56,609 nucleotides of DNA, taken from CAZNKU01 sp045545235. Lineage in GTDB: Bacteria; Bacillota; Clostridia; Monoglobales; Firm-18. Position 1 is the stretch's first letter, and each line of letters begins with the position of its first letter. Shown here piece by piece: positions 43,023 through 49,605 of the stretch. Where the stretch lies: assembly GCA_045545235.1 (NCBI GenBank), contig JAZQAN010000015.1, positions 1 through 56,609 of the forward strand, given 5' to 3'. The position numbers and the translations under genes were made by a program. The notes below the pieces were generated by a model. It was not told the origin of the DNA and did not search any database. It worked only from the letters and a program-made list of their open reading frames with translations.

Positions 43023-43163
43023 TAAAAAAAGGACACCTGTAAGGTGTTCTTTTTTTATGCTTTGATATAAGGGATTCGAAGGAGCGGGAATGAATGACAG
43101 TCCGGGGGACTGTCAGAACCGCGACCGGCTTTTCCGCAGAAAAGCGAATCCCTCTCTCTCCGC
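43021..43163 (+). repeat. tRNA-Ser-linked repeat, unit 1
   Basis: 143 bases. It starts with a terminator-like hairpin (ACACCT/AGGTGT then TTTTTTT, 43032-43057). Next an outer stem AGGGATTC / GAATCCCT (43070-43077 with 43146-43153) encloses a hairpin TGACAGTCC/GGACTGTCA (43095-43103 with 43107-43115) and another GCTTTTC/GAAAAGC (43128-43134 with 43139-43145). The unit ends in a re-made tRNA 3' half, GAATCCCTCTCTCTCCGCCA. Confidence 0.92.
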
Positions 43164-43301
43164 CATAAAAAAAGGACATCTGTAAGGTGTTCTTTTTTTA
43201 TGCTTTGATATAAGGGATTCGAAGGAGCGGGAATGAATGACAGTCCGGGGGACTGTCAGAACCGCGACCGGCTTTTCCGCAGAAAAGCGAATCCCTCTTT
43301 C
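43164..43301 (+). repeat. tRNA-Ser-linked repeat, unit 2
   Basis: 138 bases, one substitution (ACACCTG to ACATCTG) from unit 1 until its end, where the tRNA-like tail is shortened to ATCCCTCTTTCC. The same hairpins form. Confidence 0.92.
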
Positions 43302-43500
43302 CATAAATTAAGCACTCCTCAAGGTGTTCTTTTTTTATGCTTTGATATAAGGGATTCGAACCCCGAGGGGGCTGCGAGCGTTAATAAAACGATTGATAAT
43401 CGTTTTTAGCGAAGCAGGTACGCAGGCGGGTACCGAAATGCATAGCGTTTGGGTCGCCAAGTAATCAAGACGCGAAGCGGCTGTTTCCCTCTCTCTCCGC
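43302..43500 (+). repeat. tRNA-Ser-linked repeat, unit 3 (divergent, longer)
   Basis: 199 bases. The 5' part keeps AAGGTGTTCTTTTTTTATGC and GATATAAGGGATTCGAA; the inner part is replaced by about 120 bases, with ACGATTGATAATCGT and GGTAC...GGTACC hairpins. It again ends in CCCTCTCTCTCCGCCA. The inner text starts GAACCCCGAGGGGG, so it differs from units 1-2 in content but not in framework. Confidence 0.85.
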
Positions 43501-43505
43501 CAGAT

Positions 43506-43543
43506 AAGACAGACTATTTTGATAGAATAGTTTGTCTTTTTTT
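43506..43543 (+). terminator. Terminator after repeat array
   Basis: A 13-bp stem AAGACAGACTATT / AATAGTTTGTCTT (43506-43518 with 43526-43538, one G-T pair) followed by TTTTT. It may be the final terminator of the tRNA-Ser transcript. From 43544 to about 43768 I see only AT-rich sequence with no feature. Confidence 0.85.
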
Positions 43544-43768
43544 ATTTCTTAAAAATGCAGTAATAGTGCGGTTTTGAGGGGTGTTGCCAACTTGTATTGT
43601 CGGATTGGTGATCGAAATATATGTTAAAATGCTTGATTGTATGATTTTATAAACTCTAATCGTTTAATTTAAGGGGTAAAAGTTTATTTTATGTATTCGT
43701 TTAATTTATCCCAAACTATACAAAGTGATTATTTTTTTAAAACATGAATTGAATAGTGAAAAATAGTA

Positions 43769-43797
43769 TTTACAATTTGTGTGATTTGTGATATGAT
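43769..43797 (+). promoter_or_regulatory. Promoter of CHAP-SLH protein gene
   Basis: TTTACA (43769-43774), a 17-base spacer, TATGAT (43792-43797). Confidence 0.7.
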
Positions 43798-43827
43798 ATT
43801 AAAAATATTATGAAAGTGGGGAAAACG

Positions 43828-45006
43828 ATGACTAAAAAAAGATTACGGTTTTTAATAACTTTTCTTCTTGTTATGATAAATTTAAATGTTTATGTGCATG
43901 CTGCAAAGTATGTGGAACCATTTGAGTTGCCTTTATTAACTGGTGATATGAGGGAAGATTTTGTGAATGTTGCATTTTCGCAACTTGGTTATGAAGAAGC
44001 CTCTGATGAGTCAACAATATTTGGAGCATGGGCGGATGATCCATATCAGGCTTGGTGTTCTGAATTTGCTGCGTGGTGTGCTGAAAAAGCTGAAATTCCA
44101 ACAACTATAATTCCGAAGAAAAAATCTTGTGCGGGATATCGTAAATTTTTTGCTTTAGAAAATATGTATTACTATGTCGAAGGTGGGGTTTCACCCGATG
44201 CAAGTGACTTTACAGAAGAGTACAAAGGAATCTCAACCATATCTATGAAGGATGCAGAAATCGGGGATATTATTCTCCAGGAATCTGATGGAGATTATAC
44301 TAATGGTCCTGACCATACCGCTATTTTTTTGGAAAATACAGCGGATGGAGTAAAAACAATTTCGGGAAACTCCTCGGACAAAGTGAGAATAAAAGTTATT
44401 GGCGTAAATGAAATTCATGGATTATGTAAACCAGATTTTGACAGAAAAAGAATGGTGGAAAATATTAATGTTGATACGATTGATATAATTTCATCTGACT
44501 GGGCGGAATCTGAAGTTAAAGATGCCTACGCTAAAGGATTGATACCCGAAAAAATGATAGATGACAATTTGAAGAAAAAAATTAACAGAGCAGAGTTTGC
44601 ATCTGTGGTAGTAAACATGTACTCAAGAATAACAGGAAAGGCTGTTAGCATTGAAAATAATTTGTTTGTAGATATTTCTGAAAGTTCTTATAAAGATGAT
44701 ATTATAAGAGCATACAATTTGGGTGTTGTCAAAGGCATAAGTGCAACAGAATTCAATCCTCTTGGTGAAATCACAAGAGAACAAGCTGCAACGATGCTTA
44801 TGCGTACAGCAAATGTCTTGGGATATGATACCTCACATAACACATCTGTTGAATCCGGCGTTTCATCCTGGGCAACAGAAGGTGTCGGCTTCGTAACCGA
44901 AAACGGTATTATGAACGGCACAGGCAACGGCTTTGAACCACAGGGTAAATACACCAAAGAACAAGCCATCGCAACATTCGTGAGAATGTATGATAATTTG
45001 AAGTAA
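43828..45006 (+). CDS. Secreted CHAP-domain protein with C-terminal SLH domains
   Basis: 392 residues from the ATG at 43828, behind GGGGA; an ATG at 43810 has no ribosome binding site. Signal peptide 1-26. A CHAP amidase/endopeptidase domain (about 40-205) has the catalytic Cys77 (AWCSEFAAWC) and His163 (GPDHTAIF), with Asn/Ser in ISGNSSDKVR. Three SLH domains follow (about 225-392). It probably trims peptidoglycan while bound to the wall. Base composition changes near 44865: the last 140 bases are richer in G/C and use GGC/ACC/ATC codons, unlike the AT-rich first part. The gene sits between copies of the tRNA-linked repeat. Confidence 0.88.
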   Translation: MTKKRLRFLITFLLVMINLNVYVHAAKYVEPFELPLLTGDMREDFVNVAFSQLGYEEASDESTIFGAWADDPYQAWCSEFAAWCAEKAEIPTTIIPKKKSCAGYRKFFALENMYYYVEGGVSPDASDFTEEYKGISTISMKDAEIGDIILQESDGDYTNGPDHTAIFLENTADGVKTISGNSSDKVRIKVIGVNEIHGLCKPDFDRKRMVENINVDTIDIISSDWAESEVKDAYAKGLIPEKMIDDNLKKKINRAEFASVVVNMYSRITGKAVSIENNLFVDISESSYKDDIIRAYNLGVVKGISATEFNPLGEITREQAATMLMRTANVLGYDTSHNTSVESGVSSWATEGVGFVTENGIMNGTGNGFEPQGKYTKEQAIATFVRMYDNLK

Positions 45007-45098
45007 TCGTTAAATTTGACACCCCTGACCTAAAAATGGCACCTCTTGAGTGTCTGTGAACCCCTAAGAAAAATTCTATTAAAATATACGCTATTACC

Positions 45099-45196
45099 CA
45101 TAAAAAAAGGACACCTGTAAGGTGTTCTTTTTTTATGCTTTGATAGAAGGGATTCGAAGGAGCGGCAATGAATGACAGTCCGGGGGACTGTCAGAA
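45099..45196 (+). repeat. tRNA-Ser-linked repeat, unit 4 (distant copy)
   Basis: 98 bases matching 43021-43118 of unit 1 with two substitutions (GATATA to GATAGA, GCGGGA to GCGGCA). The tail differs: instead of the tRNA-like end it reads TAGCACCGCCTGTTCTATTT, where AATAG/CTATT and AAGGGA/TCCCTT can still pair. It borders a decayed dehydrogenase gene. The 92 bases before it (45007-45098) hold no gene that I can see. Confidence 0.9.
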
Positions 45197-45220
45197 TAGC
45201 ACCGCCTGTTCTATTTTCCC

Positions 45221-45783
45221 TTATTGTTTTTTTCTGCATCCATCTATCTGAATGTTCTGTCCTGAAATATAACTTGCTTCATCGCTTGCAAGGAAGCAAA
45301 TTAAATTTGCATTTTCGGCATCTGTTCCTGTTCTTCCATAAACGCAAGTTCAGTAGGTTCAAAAGAGTTTATATTGGGATTTTCCGAAGGTGAAACACTT
45401 CCCGGGGATACACAATTTATAAGGACTCCCTTGTCAGTAATCTCTTTTGCAATGGCTTTTGTCATTGAAATAATTGCTCCTTTGCTTGCAGAGTAATGTG
45501 CCATTGTGGCATTACCATATACACCTGCGACAGAAGCAACATTAATAATCCTTCCATAGGAATTTTCAATCATCTTTGGCAAAACTGCTTTTGTAACATA
45601 CACAGTTCCCATAACATTTACATCCAGATACTTGCGCCATACATCAGTAGATGTATCAACAAAATCGGAACATAATCTCCAAAGTGCGACTTTTGCACCG
45701 TATTCAGCAAGCTTTAGGGCTACTGCTCTGCTTATTCCAACATTTGCCCCTGTAATAAGGGCTGTTTTTCCTTTAAAGTTCAT
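45221..45783 (-). pseudogene. Short-chain dehydrogenase (SDR) pseudogene
   Basis: The N-terminus is a clear SDR (KGKTALITGANVGISRAVAL) but the sequence jumps from GAKVALW to RLCSDFVDTSTDVW. The segment with the NNAG motif, about 35-40 residues, is missing. The catalytic YSASKGAI is present. Near 45338 the frame shifts: the open frame ends in QEQMPKMQI, while the other frame continues with AENANLICFLASDEASYIS and GQNIQIDGC, a normal SDR C-terminus. The glycine motif also has a Ser (NVGIS for NxGIG). Two lesions make this a non-functional remnant. Confidence 0.88.
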
Positions 45784-45795
45784 AATTATCTCTCC

Positions 45796-45936
45796 TTAAA
45801 ATCCTAAATCATCTCTGATTGTTTTTGCAATTTTCAACAAAGGCTGCGTAGGTGTTGAACCACTATAATGTTCATAAACACAAAGACACATGGCGCATCC
45901 TAGTTTCATTCCAAGTCGTCTGTGAATTGAACACTC
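45796..45936 (-). pseudogene. C-terminal fragment of an unrecognised Cys-rich protein
   Basis: The frame reads HRRLGMKLGCAMCLCVYEHY then SGSTPTQPLLKIAKTIRDDLGF and stops 13 bases before the SDR remnant. It has no start; upstream it runs into a sequence that on the other strand is an AraC fragment. It looks like the tail of a gene once cotranscribed with the SDR. Family not recognised. Confidence 0.55.
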
Positions 45937-46060
45937 ATCGAATGTTGTTTCTGAAAAATGCGGCTTTTCAAATCCCTATCATTTCAGTCGACTTTTTAAA
46001 GAAAAAACAGGTTTAACTCCTACTGAATATCTGAAACAGAACAGGATGATTAAAATTTAA
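45935..46060 (+). pseudogene. AraC-family regulator, C-terminal fragment
   Basis: The frame reads VVSEKCGFSNPYHFSRLFKE then KTGLTPTEYLKQNRMIKI and stops at 46060: the second helix-turn-helix and tail of an AraC regulator. The rest of the gene is absent; the left edge abuts the minus-strand fragment, marking a deletion or recombination joint. From 46061 to 46156 nothing is recognisable. Confidence 0.8.
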
Positions 46061-46156
46061 AATTACTGTATGTTATTTCTTGTTACTGTAACAGTAAGGT
46101 AAATGTTATAATGCCAAAACTTTCAAATTACTGATTGGTGAATTAGCTCTATAATA

Positions 46157-46192
46157 AAAAGGCAGAAACGATTGATCTCGTTTCTGCCTTTT
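46157..46192. terminator. Bidirectional terminator
   Basis: Stem AAAAGGCAGAAACGA / TCGTTTCTGCCTTTT (46157-46171 with 46178-46192), T-runs on both strands, downstream of the small Cys-rich gene and the AraC remnant. Confidence 0.9.
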
Positions 46193-46232
46193 GAATTACC
46201 CTGCTTGAGAGTATGCCTCATAATGGATTATT

Positions 46233-46412
46233 TTAATTCTGCTTCCTTACAACTTTATATTCATCTCCATCCCTGAAATAAGGACAATCTTTTAGGGTGT
46301 TTGTCATAAACCTTGACATTTCATCCTCATCAAGGCTTACATCGCATACGTAGCACTCATATTCTTCATCGTAAAAGTAGTTTGCGCAATATTCACAGCA
46401 TTTATCAGACAT
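46233..46412 (-). CDS. Small Cys-rich protein, DUF6472-like
   Basis: 59 residues. Sequence features are KCCEYCANYFYDEEYECYVC, then DVSLDEDEMSRFM and KDCPYFRDGDEYKVVRKQN. Six Cys, several in CxxC-like pairs, suggest a zinc- or metal-binding mini-protein. Its TAATG start overlaps the stop of the phosphoribosyltransferase gene by one base, so it is translated from the same transcript. I associate the pattern with DUF6472 of Clostridia from memory; the function is unknown. Confidence 0.8.
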   Translation of the reverse strand: MSDKCCEYCANYFYDEEYECYVCDVSLDEDEMSRFMTNTLKDCPYFRDGDEYKVVRKQN

Positions 46413-46969
46413 TACAAAACTTCTCCTTCGCTGTTGAAAAGAGGAAGAGGTTCCAAATAAATAATGTCATGTCTTTTTGCTGCCTCACCTTCTGCAAGGA
46501 TAGCCATTTTGCCTGCAACAATGCCACCGGCTTTTACAACAAGCTTTTCAATTGCCGCAAGGGATTCGCCTGTGCTTATAACATCGTCTACTATAAGGAC
46601 TTTTTTCCCTTTCATAAGTTCAACTTCTGCCTTGCCTATACAAAGTGACTGCGTATGTGCAGTAGTTATGGAATCTACGTTTGTTGTAATAATATCTTCC
46701 ATATATACTTTAGGACCTTTACGGGCAATTATGTAGTCGTTCTGTCCTGACTGGCGTGCCATTTCGTATATAAGAGGAATGCTTTTACATTCTGCGGTAA
46801 TCATAATATCATATTCGGGTGCTTTTTTAAGAAGCTCTGTTGCACTTGCTTTGGTTATTTCAACATCGCCGAAAATGATAAATGCCGCAATCTGCAAACT
46901 GTCGTTAACCGGGAAAAGAGGTAAATCTCTTTTTATTCCTGCAATTTCCATAGTGTAAACTTTTTTCAT
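46412..46969 (-). CDS. Type I phosphoribosyltransferase (APRT-like)
   Basis: 185 residues from the ATG at 46969, with AAAGGT upstream. PRPP-binding loop VLIVDDVISTGES (124-136), flexible-loop region IIARKGPKVYM and a N-terminal FPVNDSLQIAAF. Resembles adenine/hypoxanthine phosphoribosyltransferases; the base cannot be decided. Its start lies 16 bases after the RNase HI stop, and it is followed by the DUF6472-like gene with a one-base overlap. Confidence 0.85.
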   Translation of the reverse strand: MKKVYTMEIAGIKRDLPLFPVNDSLQIAAFIIFGDVEITKASATELLKKAPEYDIMITAECKSIPLIYEMARQSGQNDYIIARKGPKVYMEDIITTNVDSITTAHTQSLCIGKAEVELMKGKKVLIVDDVISTGESLAAIEKLVVKAGGIVAGKMAILAEGEAAKRHDIIYLEPLPLFNSEGEVL

Positions 46970-46985
46970 AATAATCAATACCTTT

Positions 46986-47423
46986 CTATATAAATTTCTG
47001 ATAATATTCAACTGCCATTTTGTCACAACGTTCATTTTCAGGGTGACCTGCGTGACCTTTTACCCAATTATATTCCATTTCGTGAATTGTGGTTAAGTTT
47101 AACAACTGTTCCCACAGGTCGGGGTTTAGTGCCGCATCTTTTTTGTTTCTCATCCAGCCGTTTTGCTTCCATTTTACTGCCCAACCAAGTGAAAGAGCAT
47201 CTATTACATATTTGGAGTCGCTTGTCAAAACAACGTGGCAGGGTTCATTTAAGGCTTCAAGACCTTTTATAACTCCCAATAGCTCCATACGGTTATTGGT
47301 GGTGTTTTCTTCACCGCCGCAAATTTCCTTTTCGTATTTGCCATATTTTAAAATTGCACCGTATCCACCGGGGCCGGGATTTCCACTGCAAGCACCGTCT
47401 GTGTACAGGTATACTGTTTTCAA
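46986..47423 (-). CDS. rnhA: Ribonuclease HI
   Basis: 145 residues from a TTG at 47423, with GGAGGTG 7 bases upstream; ATG is not available in frame near the conserved N-terminus. Degrades RNA in RNA-DNA hybrids. The carboxylates are visible: Asp9 (YTDGA), Glu47 (NNRMELLG), Asp69 (TSDSKYV), and a C-terminal His/Asp (VKGHAGHPENERCDKMA). Length fits E. coli RNase HI. Confidence 0.93.
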   Translation of the reverse strand: MKTVYLYTDGACSGNPGPGGYGAILKYGKYEKEICGGEENTTNNRMELLGVIKGLEALNEPCHVVLTSDSKYVIDALSLGWAVKWKQNGWMRNKKDAALNPDLWEQLLNLTTIHEMEYNWVKGHAGHPENERCDKMAVEYYQKFI

Positions 47424-47536
47424 GCCATTCACCTCCACATACAATAATAGCACAAAAAAATTTTCTTTACAAGTTTTTTATTTTGTTGTACAATAATAAT
47501 GTTGAAATAATATATGAAAGGTAGTTTTTTAGATAT

Positions 47537-49525
47537 ATGAAAAAGCAGTATGACGATAGTTCAATATCATCATTAAAAGGTGCTGACCGTGTCAGATTAC
47601 GCCCGGGTGTTATATTCGGTTCGGACGGGCTTGACGGTTGTTGTCATTCTATGTTTGAAATTTTGTCAAACTCCATTGACGAAGCTCGTGAAGGCTACGG
47701 TGATATAATTGAAGTAACACTTTTTAATGACAACAGCATACAGGTTGAGGACCACGGACGAGGCATACCTTTGGGATATAACGAAAAGGAAGAAAAATAT
47801 AACTGGGAGCTTGTTTTCTGTGAACTTTATGCAGGTGGCAAGTACAACAACAATTCGGGTGATAACTACGAATATTCCCTTGGTCTAAATGGGCTTGGTG
47901 CCTGTGCAACACAGTATTCTTCCGAATATATGGATGTAGAGGTACGTCGTGACGGTAAAATATATAAGCTTCATTTTGAAAAAGGGGAGAATGTAGGTGG
48001 ACTTCAGGCGGAGGATACCCGTTTTAAGGCAACGGGTACAAAAATCAAATGGCGTCCTGACCTTGATGTATTTACCGATATTTCAATTCCTGCAGAATAT
48101 TTTGTGAATGTTCTGAAAAAACAGGCAGTTGTAAACTCTGGGCTTAAATTCATATTCCATAATCAGCAGGAGGATGGAAACTTTACTGAGCAGGAATTTG
48201 TTTATGAAAACGGTATTGTGGACTATGTAAACGAGCTTGCAGGTGAAAAATCGCTTACAACACCTGTGTATTTTGAAACAGAGCGCAAGGGGCGTGACCG
48301 TGATGATAAGCCTGAATATAAGGTTAAGCTTTCCGTTTCATTCTGCTTTAGCAATGAATCTAATGTTATAGAATATTATCACAACTCAAGTTATCTTGAA
48401 CACGGCGGTTCACCGGACAGAGCTGTTAAAAATGCTTTTGTTGCAGTAATTGACCAGTATATAAAGCAAACTGATAAATATAAAAAGAATGAAACTAAAA
48501 TAAAATTTGAGGACGTTGCAGATTGTCTTTGCCTTGTAAGTAACTCGTTTTCAACAGTTACAAGCTATGAAAATCAGACTAAAAAGTCTATTACAAATAA
48601 GTTTATTCAGGAAGCAATGACAGACTTTTTGAAGGAAAACCTTAACATTTATTTTATTGAAAATAAGGTTGATGCAGAAAAAATTGTCGACCAGGTGCTT
48701 ATTAACAAGCGTAGCCGTGAAAATGCAGAAAAGACAAGAATAAATGTTAAAAAGATGCTTACGGGTAATACTGACGTGCTTTCTAAAGTGCCGAAATTTG
48801 TAGACTGCCGTTCCAAGGATATTACAAAACGTGAGGTATATATAGTGGAGGGTGACTCTGCTCTTACAAGCTGTAAGCTTGGTCGTGACAGTGAATTTCA
48901 GGCTATTATTCCCGTGCGAGGTAAAATTTTAAACTGCTTAAAGGCAGATTATGATAAAATTTTCAAAAGTGAAATTATAACAGACCTTTTGAAGGTTCTG
49001 GGCTGTGGCGTAGAGGCAAATTCAAAGCATAATAAGGACTTTAACACTTTTGAACTTGAAAATTTACGTTGGAGTAAAATTATAATCTGTACCGATGCCG
49101 ATGTTGACGGCTTCCAGATTCGTACACTTATCCTTACAATGCTTTACAGACTTGTGCCTACATTAATTGAAAAAGGCTATGTTTATATTGCGGAATCTCC
49201 ACTTTTTGAAATTAATTATAAGGATAAAAAAGAGGAAAAGACTGAATTTGCATATTCTGAAACAGAAAAGAATGAAATTTTAGACCGTATAGGCGATGCA
49301 AAATATTCAATTCAGCGAAGCAAAGGTCTTGGCGAAAACCAACCTGATATGATGTGGCTTACAACTATGTGCCCTGAAACACGTCGACTTATTCGTGTAA
49401 TGCCCGATGATGCGGCACTTGCGCAGGCAAAGTTTGAGCTTCTTTTAGGTGATGACCTTGCAGGACGTAAAGAGCATATAGCCAAAAACGGCGGTAAATA
49501 TCTTGAAATGATAGATGTATCATAA
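47537..49525 (+). CDS. GyrB/ParE-like type IIA topoisomerase subunit B
   Basis: 662 residues. A GHKL ATPase domain (EILSNSIDEAREG, VEDHGRGIP, SLGLNGLGA) is followed by transducer and Toprim (VEGDSALTS, then DADVDGFQIRTLIL) regions. It is a divergent second B subunit seen in many Clostridia, distinct from GyrB. Normally an A subunit gene follows; here an unrelated gene on the opposite strand does, so the partner must lie elsewhere. The only ribosome binding site candidate (AAAGG) is 15 bases from the ATG, unusually far. Confidence 0.85.
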   Translation: MKKQYDDSSISSLKGADRVRLRPGVIFGSDGLDGCCHSMFEILSNSIDEAREGYGDIIEVTLFNDNSIQVEDHGRGIPLGYNEKEEKYNWELVFCELYAGGKYNNNSGDNYEYSLGLNGLGACATQYSSEYMDVEVRRDGKIYKLHFEKGENVGGLQAEDTRFKATGTKIKWRPDLDVFTDISIPAEYFVNVLKKQAVVNSGLKFIFHNQQEDGNFTEQEFVYENGIVDYVNELAGEKSLTTPVYFETERKGRDRDDKPEYKVKLSVSFCFSNESNVIEYYHNSSYLEHGGSPDRAVKNAFVAVIDQYIKQTDKYKKNETKIKFEDVADCLCLVSNSFSTVTSYENQTKKSITNKFIQEAMTDFLKENLNIYFIENKVDAEKIVDQVLINKRSRENAEKTRINVKKMLTGNTDVLSKVPKFVDCRSKDITKREVYIVEGDSALTSCKLGRDSEFQAIIPVRGKILNCLKADYDKIFKSEIITDLLKVLGCGVEANSKHNKDFNTFELENLRWSKIIICTDADVDGFQIRTLILTMLYRLVPTLIEKGYVYIAESPLFEINYKDKKEEKTEFAYSETEKNEILDRIGDAKYSIQRSKGLGENQPDMMWLTTMCPETRRLIRVMPDDAALAQAKFELLLGDDLAGRKEHIAKNGGKYLEMIDVS

Positions 49526-49550
49526 ATGATAACGGTGAATTTTCAATATA

Positions 49551-49590
49551 AAAAACAAGGTCGGTTCAAAATTGAACTGACCTTGTTTTT
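49551..49590. terminator. Bidirectional terminator
   Basis: A 19-bp stem (49551-49569 with 49572-49590; AAAAACAAGGTCGGTTCAA, one G-T pair) with a 2-base loop between the topoisomerase and the convergent barrel gene. Confidence 0.9.
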
Positions 49591-49605
49591 GTTTTAAATA
49601 TGGAA

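Noticed and set aside
42982..43304. Short minus-strand open frames across tRNA-Ser and the repeat units, ending in MAEREGFEPS-like peptides
   Set aside because: They are translations of the antisense of the tRNA T-arm and the repeats, a known annotation artefact.
43021..43500. CRISPR array
   Set aside because: The repeated part (~140 bp) is far too long, the units adjoin without spacers, and no cas gene is near; a tRNA-linked array fits better.
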